Shown here piece by piece: positions 8,267-17,791 of a DNA stretch of 64,000 bases. The notes below the pieces were generated by a model. That model had not been told where the DNA came from. It searched no databases and was given only the letters and a program-made list of their open reading frames with translations. The stretch is from the NCBI GenBank assembly GCA_002437105.1, contig DJOB01000006.1, positions 299,879 through 363,878 on the forward strand, given 5' to 3'. A program made the position numbers and the translations under genes. The stretch is from Caryophanales bacterium UBA6449. Lineage in GTDB: Bacteria; Bacillota_I; Bacilli_A; RFN20; CAG-288. Within the stretch, counting starts at the first letter, position 1; the number at the start of each line of letters is the position of its first letter.

Positions 8267-8290
8267 CACCTGGGTTTCCAGGTGTTTTTT
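8267..8290 (+). terminator. Intrinsic terminator of tRNA-Leu(CAG)
   Basis: CACCTGG-GTTT-CCAGGTG followed by six T. Confidence 0.92.
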
Positions 8291-8300
8291 ATTGTCTAAA

Positions 8301-8329
8301 TTGCGTCCTCGTATATATCAACATATTAT
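8301..8329 (+). promoter_or_regulatory. Putative promoter of the suf operon
   Basis: TTGCGT at 8301-8306, 17-base spacer, TATTAT at 8324-8329, about 30 bases before the sufC start. No recognisable IscR- or Fur-type box overlaps it. Confidence 0.6.
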
Positions 8330-8358
8330 TATTACTTTTGATTTGAGGAGGTTAGGGC

Positions 8359-9174
8359 ATGTCTTTCATCAGTATCAGAAATCTTCATGCTTCCGCTGAT
8401 GGTATGGAGATACTCAAGGGTGTCGATCTAGATATCGAGAAGGGGGAAGTGTTCGGTCTTCTGGGCCCCAATGGACATGGTAAGTCTACTTTGCTGTCCT
8501 GTATCATGGGAAATCCTCGTTACAAGATAACTGAGGGATCGATCAAGATCGATGGTACGGAGATAGTAGGTATGTCTCCGGATGAGATATCTAAGCTGGG
8601 TGTTTTCTACTGCTTCCAGAATCCCCCTGAAGTTCAGGGTGTGGTCTCGATGGATTTCTATAAGGCTGCGCTGAACGCTCATCGCGAGAAGAGGATCTCT
8701 ATCCCGGAGTTCTATTCGGTTCTCAATGCTGCCTACAAGGATTCTGGGCTTCCGGCTGAGATGATGGAGAGACATCTCAATGAGGGATTCTCCGGCGGTG
8801 AGAAGAAGCGCAACGAGATCCTTCAGATGCTCCTTTTGCAGCCGCGTATCTGCATGCTGGATGAGATCGATTCCGGACTGGATGTCGATGCTATCAGGAA
8901 CGTGGGCGAGAATATCAACAAGCTAGAGAAGAAGCACACCACCTTCATCATCGTGTCTCACTATGCTCGCCTCTTCGAGGAGATCCATCCGACCCGCTCC
9001 GCGGTGATAATTCAGGGAAAGGTGGCGATGGTGGGTGGCCCGGAACTCATCAGTCGCGTCGACAATGAGGGCTATGGATTCCTGCGTGACGAGTACGGTA
9101 TCGATATATCGAAGGGTGAGGTGAAAGAGAGCATCGAAGATCCCTTTGCTCAAGCTGTCAGGGGTAATAAGTGA
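8359..9174 (+). CDS. sufC: Fe-S cluster assembly ATPase SufC
   Basis: Cytoplasmic ABC-type ATPase that drives the SufBCD scaffold. The 271-residue protein shows Walker A GPNGHGKST, the SufC-type signature FSGGEKKR and Walker B MLDEIDSGLD, which separates SufC from transporter ATPases. GAGGAGG precedes the ATG. It is about 20 residues longer than usual, with a charged tail ending FAQAVRGNK. First gene of sufCDSUB; its TGA overlaps the sufD ATG (TGATG). Confidence 0.96.
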   Translation: MSFISIRNLHASADGMEILKGVDLDIEKGEVFGLLGPNGHGKSTLLSCIMGNPRYKITEGSIKIDGTEIVGMSPDEISKLGVFYCFQNPPEVQGVVSMDFYKAALNAHREKRISIPEFYSVLNAAYKDSGLPAEMMERHLNEGFSGGEKKRNEILQMLLLQPRICMLDEIDSGLDVDAIRNVGENINKLEKKHTTFIIVSHYARLFEEIHPTRSAVIIQGKVAMVGGPELISRVDNEGYGFLRDEYGIDISKGEVKESIEDPFAQAVRGNK

Positions 9175-9866
9175 TGGCTGATTCTCTCGTTTATGATGAG
9201 AGTCAGGTCGAGGTTCTCGACCTGACCCGAACTCTTAAGGAGAATGAGAAGCTCAAGCTTCAGATTATCGATAATCAGAGAGTTGCTCCTCTAAAGATCG
9301 TGGGAAAGATCGTCCTTTCGCGCGGTGCTACTCTCGATATGCTTCAGGTCGATCTGGGAAGGCTTGATGTGGATTGCCGCCTGCAGGTCGAGGTCTTGGA
9401 CGATGCTGAGTTCAATTCGACCGTCTGTGCTATGTGCCAAGGAAATGAGCACAAGAGATATGCCATAGATGTGGTGCATATCGGTCACCGCTCTAAGTCC
9501 TTGACTAGCATGCGCGGGGTCTGCTCTGATACCTCGAAGATGGAATTCCTCGGCTCTTCCGATATAAAGAGGGGTGCTTATAAGACGCATACGAGGCAGG
9601 AGGGAAAGATCATCAATCTATCGGGGCGGGCTAAGTGCACAGTCTCTCCCGCGCTTCTCATCGCGGAGGAGGATGTCTACGCCTCGCATGGCGCTACCAT
9701 GGGCAGCGTCCCGACTGCAGACATGTTCTACATCATGTCTAGGGGACTCTCCAAGAAGACGGCGGAGAGGCTGATTACGGTGGGCTATCTCAAGCCGGGA
9801 TGTCAGATGATTGCGGATGAGAAAGCTAGAGATCTAGCTATCTCCATGCTGGAGAATGAGATATGA
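9174..9866 (+). CDS. sufD: Fe-S cluster assembly protein SufD, short form
   Basis: Scaffold subunit that pairs with SufB. Only 230 residues, against roughly 400 in most SufD proteins: the N-terminal helical half is missing, while the C-terminal beta-helix core and SufBD signature remain (SGRAKCTVSPALLIAEEDVYASHG and YIMSRGLSKKTAERLI). The upstream GTG at 9171 is in frame but the ATG at 9174 is coupled to sufC by one base. Its stop overlaps sufS (ATGA). Reading frame is intact and GC matches neighbours, so this looks like a naturally short form and not a recent deletion. Confidence 0.88.
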   Translation: MADSLVYDESQVEVLDLTRTLKENEKLKLQIIDNQRVAPLKIVGKIVLSRGATLDMLQVDLGRLDVDCRLQVEVLDDAEFNSTVCAMCQGNEHKRYAIDVVHIGHRSKSLTSMRGVCSDTSKMEFLGSSDIKRGAYKTHTRQEGKIINLSGRAKCTVSPALLIAEEDVYASHGATMGSVPTADMFYIMSRGLSKKTAERLITVGYLKPGCQMIADEKARDLAISMLENEI

Positions 9867-11101
9867 AACTTCTCGATAGCAATGATATAAAGGCGATAAG
9901 AGCTCAGTTCCCCATGCTGAGGAACACTTTGACCATGCAGGGGAAAAGGTTCTGCTACCTCGATACTTCCGCTACATCGCTGAAGCCCGATAGGGTGATT
10001 GAAGCTTCCGACTCATTTTATCGATTCTGGAATGCTAATACTCATCGTGGCGATTACGATATAGCTCATAAGGCTGATGTAAACTTTAGTAAGGCGCGCG
10101 CTGAAGTCGCGAATTTCATCGGCGCTAAACCTGAGGAGGTCGTCTTTACCTCCGGGTGCACCGATTCTTTGAATAAGGTCGCACTCGGTCTAGCCGACTA
10201 TTTTCAGCCGGGTGATGAGATCGTCATCGATCGGGCCGAGCACGCTTCCAATGTCCTCCCCTGGTTTAAGCTCGCACGGGATCGGGGAGTCAAGATCGTT
10301 TTTGCTCCGCTCAACGAGAGGGGAGAGGTGACGCCGGCAGCTCTGAAGGGAGTTTTGACCGCACATACTAAGCTGGTGTCGATCGCGCGTGTCACCAATG
10401 TCTTCGGCTCTTTCAACGATGTGGAATCGATCTGCCGCCTCTGCCGCGCTGAGGGTATTTTCACCTCTGTCGATGCTGCTCAGTCCATCGCCTGTGAGAG
10501 CACGGATGTGAAGAGGATCGGATGCGATTTTCTCTCTTTCTCCGGCCATAAGATGTATGGCCCTACCGGGATTGGGGCGCTTTATGTCAGGAGCGGTATC
10601 AAAGGGTTTGAACCCGGTCTGCTCGGCGGCGGGATGAATGCTAGGTTCTACACTGACGGGACCTGGACTCTCGAGGATGCCCCCTATCGGTTCGAGCCTG
10701 GCACGCAGAATATCGCTGGCGCAGCTGGTCTGGCGGAAGCTTGCCGCTTCATCCTTGAGATAGGGGTGGATAGGATAGGTGAATACGAGAATAGGATGAG
10801 GAACCTGATCCGCGACTCCGTCAAGGATGTTCCGGGAATCACCATATACAACCCCGATTCTCACTCAGGAATATTCACTTTTTCCCTCGAGGGAGTTCCG
10901 GCTCAGGATGAGGGGACGCTGCTCAATTCGCGGGGAATCTGCGTTCGCAGTGGACTTCACTGTGCCAAGATCCTTCCCGGTATACCCGCTGATGGAACGA
11001 TTCGCGCTTCCCTGGGTGTCTATACTGACGAGGAGGATTGCCAGCAGCTCATCGAGGCGCTGAGGAAGGGAGGGAGTGTTCTAGATGCCTATTTCGCTTG
11101 A
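9863..11101 (+). CDS. sufS: Cysteine desulfurase SufS
   Basis: Pyridoxal-phosphate enzyme that removes sulfur from cysteine and hands it to SufU. Group II desulfurase of 412 residues. The PLP lysine is K230 in SFSGHKMYGPTG; the persulfide cysteine is C367 in RSGLHCAK. Histidine and aspartate that hold PLP are visible in DRAEHASN and SVDAAQS. Its end overlaps sufU by 17 bases. Confidence 0.96.
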   Translation: MKLLDSNDIKAIRAQFPMLRNTLTMQGKRFCYLDTSATSLKPDRVIEASDSFYRFWNANTHRGDYDIAHKADVNFSKARAEVANFIGAKPEEVVFTSGCTDSLNKVALGLADYFQPGDEIVIDRAEHASNVLPWFKLARDRGVKIVFAPLNERGEVTPAALKGVLTAHTKLVSIARVTNVFGSFNDVESICRLCRAEGIFTSVDAAQSIACESTDVKRIGCDFLSFSGHKMYGPTGIGALYVRSGIKGFEPGLLGGGMNARFYTDGTWTLEDAPYRFEPGTQNIAGAAGLAEACRFILEIGVDRIGEYENRMRNLIRDSVKDVPGITIYNPDSHSGIFTFSLEGVPAQDEGTLLNSRGICVRSGLHCAKILPGIPADGTIRASLGVYTDEEDCQQLIEALRKGGSVLDAYFA

Positions 11102-11534
11102 TCCGACCATGATGCGTGAGATCATCATGGATCACTATGAGGCTCCGAGAAATAAGAGCGACAGAAAACCTGAAGGTTACCTCTCGGCTCATATGGATTC
11201 CGCTTCCTGCATCGACGATATCACGATGAATCTGAAGCTCGATGCGGAAGGAAGGATTCAGGATATCTGTTGGAATGGAGTCTCATGCGTGATCTCTACG
11301 GCTGCCACTTCGGTGGCGACTGAGATGGTTAAAGGGATGAATCTGAAGCAGGTGCAGGATCTGTATAAAAACTTCTTCGATATGCTGGAGGGGCGGCCCT
11401 ATGATGCTACGGATCTAGGCGAGGCGCTGGCTTTTGCTAACACTGGACGCCAACCTTCGAGGATCGGATGTGCCACCATCGGCTTCAGAGGAATTCTGAC
11501 CTGTTTAGAGAAGGAGGAAAATAAGGATGCCTGA
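11085..11534 (+). CDS. sufU: SufU sulfur-transfer protein
   Basis: Zinc-dependent sulfurtransferase that accepts persulfide from SufS. In 149 residues the four zinc/transfer ligands of the SufU type are present: C42 and D44 (SASCIDD), C68 (GVSCVIS) and C129 (RIGCATI). The spacing equals Bacillus SufU, which uses this set and not the IscU set. It overlaps both neighbours (17 bases with sufS, 8 with sufB). Confidence 0.94.
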   Translation: MPISLDPTMMREIIMDHYEAPRNKSDRKPEGYLSAHMDSASCIDDITMNLKLDAEGRIQDICWNGVSCVISTAATSVATEMVKGMNLKQVQDLYKNFFDMLEGRPYDATDLGEALAFANTGRQPSRIGCATIGFRGILTCLEKEENKDA

Positions 11535-12960
11535 TAAGAATAGCCATGCTCTTTACGATCCTACTGCGGGTGCTGAGGAGAGGAGAGCAGAATACGAGTT
11601 TAGGGATAATATCAAACCTATTCTCGCTACTGAACCTGGATTGACGGAGAAGGTTGTACGGGAGATTTCGCGATATAAGGGTGAGCCGGCGTGGATGCTC
11701 GACCTGCGACTCAAAGGACTGAAGAATTTCCTCGAGCGTCCTCAACCTCATTTCGGACCTAATCTCGATTTTATAAAGTTTGACCAGTATACCTATTTCA
11801 ATAGGTATGCCAACAAGGTCTCCAACACTTGGGACGATGTGCCCGAGACTATCAGGAACACTTTTGAAAAGCTGAAGATACCTGAACAGGAGCGAGCTTT
11901 TCTAGCTGGCGTCAATACTCAGTATGAGTCGGAATCTGTCTATTCATCGATGCTGGACGAGGTGGAGAAGAAGGGAGTGATCTTCCTCGATACGGATACC
12001 GCACTGAAGAGGTATCCCGAGCTGGTCAAGAAGTATTTCGGCACGGTTATTCCTTTCAATGACAACAAATATGCGGCCCTGAATACCGCGGTCTGGTCCG
12101 GTGGAATATTCATCTACGTTCCTAAGGGAGTTAAGGTGGAGAAGCCGCTTCAGTCCTACTTCAGAATCAACAATGCACTGACTGGTCAGTTCGAGCGGTC
12201 GCTCATCATCGTCGATGATGATGCCTCTCTGCATTTTGTCGAGGGGTGTACTGCTCCAGTCTATTCGAAGGATTCGCTTCATGCAGCCGTGGTTGAGATC
12301 GTCGTAGGCAAGAGGGCCAAGTGCCGCTATACCACCATTCAGAACTGGTCTACCAATATCGTCAATCTCGTTACTCAGCGTGCGACCGTCGATGATGATG
12401 GCCTGATGGAGTGGGTCGATGGAAATATTGGATCGGGGACCAATATGAAGTATCCCTGCTGTGTTCTCAAGGGTGATCGCGCTAAGGGCTCCTGTATCTC
12501 AATCGCGGTAGCTGGAAAGAATCAATACCAGGATAATGGTGCGAAGATGATACACATTGGTCGCGATACATCCTCCACTACAATTTCTAAATCGGTTGTA
12601 AAGCAGGGCGGTCGGGCCAACTTTAGAGGTTTGATATCCATCTCGCCTAAGGCGGTTGGTTCGCGGTCGCATGAGGAGTGCGATACGCTGATTCTCGACG
12701 ACACCTCGGCCTCCGATACTATTCCTGACAACATCTGTCTCAACAATGAATCCTACATCGAACACGAGGCAACCGTGTCAAAGCTGAATGAGGAGGACCT
12801 CTTTTATCTCATGTCGCGCGGTCTCACTCAGGCACAAGCGACTAAGACAATCGTCATGGGATTCATTGAGCCCTTTGCGAAGGAGCTGCCGATGGAGTAT
12901 TCGGTGGAGCTCAGTCACCTTCTGGATCTCGATATGGCTAAGGTGGGCAGCGTCGGCTGA
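11527..12960 (+). CDS. sufB: Fe-S cluster assembly scaffold SufB
   Basis: Main scaffold on which clusters are built. 477 residues, normal for SufB, with an N-terminal SufB helical region, the LHFVEGCTAPVYS strand segment, YTTIQNWSTNIVNLVTQRA, and the C-terminal SufBD motif (LYLMSRGL-like, here FYLMSRGLTQAQATKTIVMG). GGAGG-like AGAAGGAGG precedes the ATG. Last gene of the suf operon. Confidence 0.96.
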   Translation: MPDKNSHALYDPTAGAEERRAEYEFRDNIKPILATEPGLTEKVVREISRYKGEPAWMLDLRLKGLKNFLERPQPHFGPNLDFIKFDQYTYFNRYANKVSNTWDDVPETIRNTFEKLKIPEQERAFLAGVNTQYESESVYSSMLDEVEKKGVIFLDTDTALKRYPELVKKYFGTVIPFNDNKYAALNTAVWSGGIFIYVPKGVKVEKPLQSYFRINNALTGQFERSLIIVDDDASLHFVEGCTAPVYSKDSLHAAVVEIVVGKRAKCRYTTIQNWSTNIVNLVTQRATVDDDGLMEWVDGNIGSGTNMKYPCCVLKGDRAKGSCISIAVAGKNQYQDNGAKMIHIGRDTSSTTISKSVVKQGGRANFRGLISISPKAVGSRSHEECDTLILDDTSASDTIPDNICLNNESYIEHEATVSKLNEEDLFYLMSRGLTQAQATKTIVMGFIEPFAKELPMEYSVELSHLLDLDMAKVGSVG

Positions 12961-13019
12961 TTCTAGTGCGCTGCGGCTTTCTAAGCTGCTATATAGTTAT
13001 TCGATTCTTATGGGGGCAG

Positions 13020-14906
13020 ATGATGGAAGATCGAGATTTTGATGCGATCATCGTCGGCGGTGGGCATGCGGGAACGGAAGCTGCCTCGGCTTTGGCGAGG
13101 ATGGGCTTTAAGACTTTGATGCTATGCTTGAATCTGGACAAGATAGCTAATCTGCCGTGCAATCCTTCCATCGGTGGTTCGGCCAAGGGTATCGTGGTTC
13201 GCGAGATCGATGCTCTGGGCGGTATCGAGGGAAAGCTAGCTGATCGCTGCTGCCTTCAGATGAAGGTTCTCAATCTTTCGCGTGGTCCCGGCGTCTGGTC
13301 GATGCGCGCTCAGGTCGATAAGCTCGATTATCCGAAGGCGGTCAAGGAAGAGATACTGTCGACTCCCGGTCTTCAAGTCCGCGTGGCTCAGGCCACCGAT
13401 CTCTTCAGGCGAGAGGATGGCTCGATCGGGGGAGTGATCCTGGAGGATGGCACGCGGATATCTTCTCGCACTGTCATCCTCTGTACGGGGACTCATATGG
13501 AAGCGACCAATCTCCGGGGACATACGAGCGTTTCAGCCGGCCCGGATGGCGAGCCTCCTTCCCATGGTATTTCGGCTGCGTTGGAAAGGATGGGAATCAA
13601 GCTTTTTCGGTTGAAGACTGGGACGCCTCCTAGAATCAAAAGGAGCAGCATCGATTTTTCTAAGCTCGCAGTTCAGAAGGGAACACCCGGTTTTTGGGCT
13701 TTCTCTTCCGACACTAAGCAGATGATTCCTTACGAGGATCAGATCGACTGCTATCTTACCTATACGACGCCCGTGACTCATCAGATCATCCGTGATCACC
13801 TGAAGGATTCCGCTATGTATGGCGGTCTAGTAAAGGGAGTCGGTCCCCGATATTGCCCTTCGATCGAGGATAAGGTGGTGAGGTTCGCCTCTCATCCTCG
13901 CCACATGCTCTTTGTGGAACCTGAGTCCCGGCATACCGATTCTATGTATCTGCAGGGCTTTTCCACTTCGATGCCGGAAGATATTCAGGTTCAGATGGTT
14001 CATTCTCTACCTGGCTTTGAACAGGCTGAATTCTTGAAGTATGCGTATGCGATCGAATACGATGCTATCGCCCCTCTCCAGATGGAGAAGTCGATGATGA
14101 TCCGCATGGTTCCCGGACTCTTTTGCGCTGGTCAGATCGTCGGGACTTCGGGCTATGAGGAAGCGGCGGCGTTGGGTTTGATCGCCGCTATCAATGCGGC
14201 TAGATATATGCGGCATGAGAATCCTTTTATCCTTCGTCGCGACCAGGCGTATATCGGGGTCATGATCGATGATCTGATGACCAAAGGGAGCAATGAGCCT
14301 TATAGGCTTCTCTCCTCTCGGTCGGAATATCGTCTCTTGACCAGATCCGATAATGCGGAGGACAGGCTGCTCGAGATCGGTTATAGATTGGGCTTGAATA
14401 GCCAGTCCCGATATGAAGCTTTCTTAGAGAGAAAGAATGAGTACCATGCGGCGGAAGAGACGCTGAAGTCAACGCGTTTGAGTAATAACTCTGATGTCGC
14501 TAAGTACATAGAGGGTTTGGGATATCCCACTCCGGTGGCTGGCACCACGCTGTATGACCTGTTGAAGCGGAAGGATGTTACCTATGAAGGCCTTAAAGAG
14601 GTCTGTTCCTCTCTTCCTTCTGTTCCACATAGTGTGGGTCAGAGGATCGAGATCGACTGTAAGTATGAGGGGTATATCGCTCTAGAGAGCGAGGAGATCG
14701 AGCGCACCAAAGCCTATGAGAATCTTGAGCTGCCCCGCGATATCGATTATTCCCAGGTGGATGGACTGTCTTTGGAGTGCCGGGAAAAGCTGAATAAGTT
14801 TCATCCGGCTACGGTGGGAGAGGCCTCGAGAATAGTCAACGTGCATCCTGCTGATATCGATCTACTCGTTTATTATGTGCGGAAAGTCTGGAATAAAAAC
14901 GATTAG
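13020..14906 (+). CDS. mnmG: tRNA uridine-5-carboxymethylaminomethyl modification enzyme MnmG
   Basis: FAD protein (GidA) that with MnmE modifies U34 of several tRNAs. 628 residues from the ATG at 13020; the frame continues upstream but GGGGG at 13012-13016 and the family length favour 13020 (or the ATG three bases later). The FAD motif IVGGGHAGTEAA is at the N terminus, followed by the GidA signature GPRYCPSIEDK and the C-terminal MnmE-binding helical domain. It starts 59 bases after sufB, so it could be read from the suf transcript. Confidence 0.96.
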   Translation: MMEDRDFDAIIVGGGHAGTEAASALARMGFKTLMLCLNLDKIANLPCNPSIGGSAKGIVVREIDALGGIEGKLADRCCLQMKVLNLSRGPGVWSMRAQVDKLDYPKAVKEEILSTPGLQVRVAQATDLFRREDGSIGGVILEDGTRISSRTVILCTGTHMEATNLRGHTSVSAGPDGEPPSHGISAALERMGIKLFRLKTGTPPRIKRSSIDFSKLAVQKGTPGFWAFSSDTKQMIPYEDQIDCYLTYTTPVTHQIIRDHLKDSAMYGGLVKGVGPRYCPSIEDKVVRFASHPRHMLFVEPESRHTDSMYLQGFSTSMPEDIQVQMVHSLPGFEQAEFLKYAYAIEYDAIAPLQMEKSMMIRMVPGLFCAGQIVGTSGYEEAAALGLIAAINAARYMRHENPFILRRDQAYIGVMIDDLMTKGSNEPYRLLSSRSEYRLLTRSDNAEDRLLEIGYRLGLNSQSRYEAFLERKNEYHAAEETLKSTRLSNNSDVAKYIEGLGYPTPVAGTTLYDLLKRKDVTYEGLKEVCSSLPSVPHSVGQRIEIDCKYEGYIALESEEIERTKAYENLELPRDIDYSQVDGLSLECREKLNKFHPATVGEASRIVNVHPADIDLLVYYVRKVWNKND

Positions 14907-15216
14907 ATAATTTAATATGTGATATAAGCAATAATGCTTATTAGATGACATATATTTGTCACTTCCAATTTTGTTTGTTATTGATGTGTATCTGTGCATG
15001 CACTCTAGTTTTCTCTATCTTCGACACTTTGAGATTCGTGTCTCTTGAGGCTTGTCTGTCGCTATTTTGATCTGCCTTAATAATTACTTTTACATAGATA
15101 GAAACAGAAACTTTAATTTACCCTAGGGTTGGCTCTGTGTTGTAAGCGCATTATTCGTCCCGCTGTATATGTTGTTTCTATAATTCTTTCGATAAATAAT
15201 TGAGGAGCAGGGCATT
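14907..15216. other. Intergenic region before the LRR lipoprotein
   Basis: AT-rich. A small TAAGCA-ATAA-TGCTTA hairpin just after mnmG lacks a T tract. A TATAAT at 15179-15184 without a clear -35 may drive the lipoprotein gene. No gene or RNA is recognisable. Confidence 0.5.
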
Positions 15217-17658
15217 ATGAGGAAAAAGGGATTTGTTTTAGCGCTGTGTAGTCTTTGTGGTTTGCTTCTTCCTTTGGCCAGCTGTGGTGAATCAACCTCG
15301 GTCGATTCTTCGACGGTCAGCACCGGGATCTCATCTTCGGAGTCTAGTTCTTCTGTGAGCCAGGATTCCGAGTCGGATCTCGGTACCGTGACGGTTGAAT
15401 ATCGGGATGATGCCGGAAATGTCCTTGAGACTTTCGCTTGGCATCAGGCTTCGGAAGAGCAGCCTACATACGATCTCACCCAGCCTACTAAGGCGGCTGA
15501 TGAGAATTATTACTATGTCTTTAAAGGATGGAAGAGGGATTTCAGCATCACCGATAGGATCGTCTATGTGGCTGAATTCGAGGCTATAGATTACAAGTCC
15601 GAGGACAATTGGTCCTGGGGTTTCGTCTATTCTTCCAGCAATAGTTCCAAGATTGTAGGCTTACAACTCTATGGTTTCTACGATAGCACCAAGAGCATCA
15701 CGGAGCTGACTATACCCAGCGAGATATATTACAAAGGCGTGAAGTATCCCGTCCTTGTTCTGGGGAGCGGCTGCATTCAGTCTCAGACTCTGAAGGTGAT
15801 CAATATCCCTGCCAGCGTCAACAAGATCGATCCTAACTTCATCATGAATTACTATTCGCAGGAGGTTAGTGAGATCAACGTCGACAGCGACAATCAGACC
15901 TATAAGTCTGTGGATGGAGTCGTCTATTCCAAGGATGGCAAGACCTTGGTCAAGGTGCCTTTCTGCTGGCACAATGAGGACTACATTCTTCCTTCCGAGG
16001 TCGAGAAGATCGGTGACTCCGCTCTAGCTAGCACGGTCGCGTTTAGGAACTTTGCGACTGCGACCGATTCGCATCTCACGGTGATCGGTGAGCAGGCGTT
16101 TGCTGGTTCGTTGGTAAGGACCCTCTATCTGCCGGAAGGATTGACCACGATCAAGAATCGCGCTTTTTGGCTCTGTGATTCTCTGCAGGTGGTCGAGATA
16201 CCTTCAACCTTTGTGGATGATGGTTCATTCCTGCAGTTTGCATCCTGTGAAAATATCAATACTGTAACTTTCAGGGAGGGGACGGGTAATTCTGGTGTTA
16301 CCACTATCTCCGATAGTATGTTCCAAGGATGTGATCTCTTGGCTTCGGTCGTTTTCCCTAAGACTCTGAAAGAGATTAAGGCGGGAGCTTTTAGCGGTTG
16401 CAGCAGGATCAAAGGAATCTATCTGCCGGAGGGGTTTGAGAAGATCGATGAGAGAGCCTTCTATGAGACCAGTGCTTTCTGTGTCGATATCCTGGGCGAT
16501 AATCTTTCGGACAATGCCTTCGATAACCCCACTAGTAAATTCAATCTGCCCAGCACGGTAACGACTATCGGTAGCTATGCTTTTGGGTCTACGAGTATAG
16601 TTGGAACTGTCAACATCCCCGCCAAACTTACCAGCCTCGATCCGCAAGCTTTTGTTGGCGATGCCTCGATAGATGGGTATTCTGTGGCTGAGGGGAACAA
16701 AGTTTATGCGAGCAAGGACGGAGCGCTGTATTCTGCTGATCTCACTTCGCTGTTAGCTTATCCCACGGGGCGGAGCGGTGTCGTCACCATCCCGGATGGA
16801 GTCAAAACTATCGGTACCTATGCATTGGCTTCCAACAGCAATCTGAGGGAAGTAAAGTTCTCCTCCAGCGTTCAGACGGTAGCCTCCTATGCTTTCTTTG
16901 GAAACTCTAATCTAGTCAGCGTCACCTTCAATGAGGGATTGAAGGAGATCGGTGTTTCGGCGTTTAGCTCCTTAACCAGTCTCGAGAATATATCCTTCCC
17001 GTCAACTCTGACCGATATCGGCAATAATGCTTTCGCTGATGATACATCCCTAAAGACTATTTCCTGGGGTGGAGTCACGACGATCGGCAGCTCGGCTTTC
17101 ACCAATTGTTCGGCTCTGACCAGTCTGGATTTCTCGAAGTCCAAGGTTATCGACATCGCTGGATTTGCCTTCTATGGCTCTAACAATACTTATACGAGCA
17201 TCGATTTTGGTGATCGGACCTATCACAGTATCGGCAACTATGCTTTTAGCTCTGCTTATGTGAAGGATGTCGTGGCCCCGGTGATCTCGGGGTCCTCGCA
17301 GGATCCTGCGATGTTTGGTGGATTATCCAATCTAGTCTCGCTCGATCTAGGAAATATGGTCTTGAAGAGTCTGCCCTACGGCTTTGATGGTAATTCTAAG
17401 GAACTCACTAAGTTGGTGATCCCCAGCAGCGTTACCTCGATTCCTGAGTATCTTTCTCTCGGTAGCCATCCTAAATTGACTCAGGTCGATTTCCGCGGGA
17501 CGAAGGCCCAGTGGAATGAATTGATCAGCGGCATGTTAGAGAAGAATAAGGCTGCGAACTTCTTCGGTAGCAACACTCAGATCACTAAGGTCGTTTGCGC
17601 GGATGGTGAGGTGGCGGTTACTCATTCTTCGACTGGTGATTCATCTAAGGTGCAGTAG
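15217..17658 (+). CDS. BspA-like leucine-rich-repeat lipoprotein
   Basis: An 813-residue surface lipoprotein. Signal peptide with lipobox LASC (residues 20-23, lipidated C23), then a Ser/Thr/Glu-rich linker (about 24-52), an InlB-B-repeat-like unit (TVEYRDDAGNVLETF to YVAEFE), then many LRR_5/BspA repeats from about 150 to 760 with the pattern IPxxVxxIGxxAFxxCxxLxxVxFP. Family members bind host or bacterial surfaces, so adhesion is the best guess. AGGAGCAGGG upstream supports the start. The protein is monocistronic and ends at a strong terminator. Confidence 0.88.
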   Translation: MRKKGFVLALCSLCGLLLPLASCGESTSVDSSTVSTGISSSESSSSVSQDSESDLGTVTVEYRDDAGNVLETFAWHQASEEQPTYDLTQPTKAADENYYYVFKGWKRDFSITDRIVYVAEFEAIDYKSEDNWSWGFVYSSSNSSKIVGLQLYGFYDSTKSITELTIPSEIYYKGVKYPVLVLGSGCIQSQTLKVINIPASVNKIDPNFIMNYYSQEVSEINVDSDNQTYKSVDGVVYSKDGKTLVKVPFCWHNEDYILPSEVEKIGDSALASTVAFRNFATATDSHLTVIGEQAFAGSLVRTLYLPEGLTTIKNRAFWLCDSLQVVEIPSTFVDDGSFLQFASCENINTVTFREGTGNSGVTTISDSMFQGCDLLASVVFPKTLKEIKAGAFSGCSRIKGIYLPEGFEKIDERAFYETSAFCVDILGDNLSDNAFDNPTSKFNLPSTVTTIGSYAFGSTSIVGTVNIPAKLTSLDPQAFVGDASIDGYSVAEGNKVYASKDGALYSADLTSLLAYPTGRSGVVTIPDGVKTIGTYALASNSNLREVKFSSSVQTVASYAFFGNSNLVSVTFNEGLKEIGVSAFSSLTSLENISFPSTLTDIGNNAFADDTSLKTISWGGVTTIGSSAFTNCSALTSLDFSKSKVIDIAGFAFYGSNNTYTSIDFGDRTYHSIGNYAFSSAYVKDVVAPVISGSSQDPAMFGGLSNLVSLDLGNMVLKSLPYGFDGNSKELTKLVIPSSVTSIPEYLSLGSHPKLTQVDFRGTKAQWNELISGMLEKNKAANFFGSNTQITKVVCADGEVAVTHSSTGDSSKVQ

Positions 17659-17681
17659 ATAGGTAGACCTACATCTAAGAT

Positions 17682-17713
17682 AAAGGCCTAGAGGATTGAA
17701 CCTCTAGGCCTTT
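17682..17713. terminator. Bidirectional intrinsic terminator
   Basis: Perfect 13-base inverted repeat AAAGGCCTAGAGG / CCTCTAGGCCTTT with a six-base loop between two convergent genes; T-rich flank on both strands. Confidence 0.85.
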
Positions 17714-17791
17714 ACTTCTAATGGAGTTTATATCGCCTTTTAATCAGTCTTGAAGCGAGACTGAATTTTGTTTAGTCCGATCGATGGAAGA

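Noticed and set aside
12966..13019. An earlier GTG start for MnmG at 12966
   Set aside because: It would add 18 residues not typical of the family and has no ribosome binding site, while GGGGG fits the ATG at 13020.
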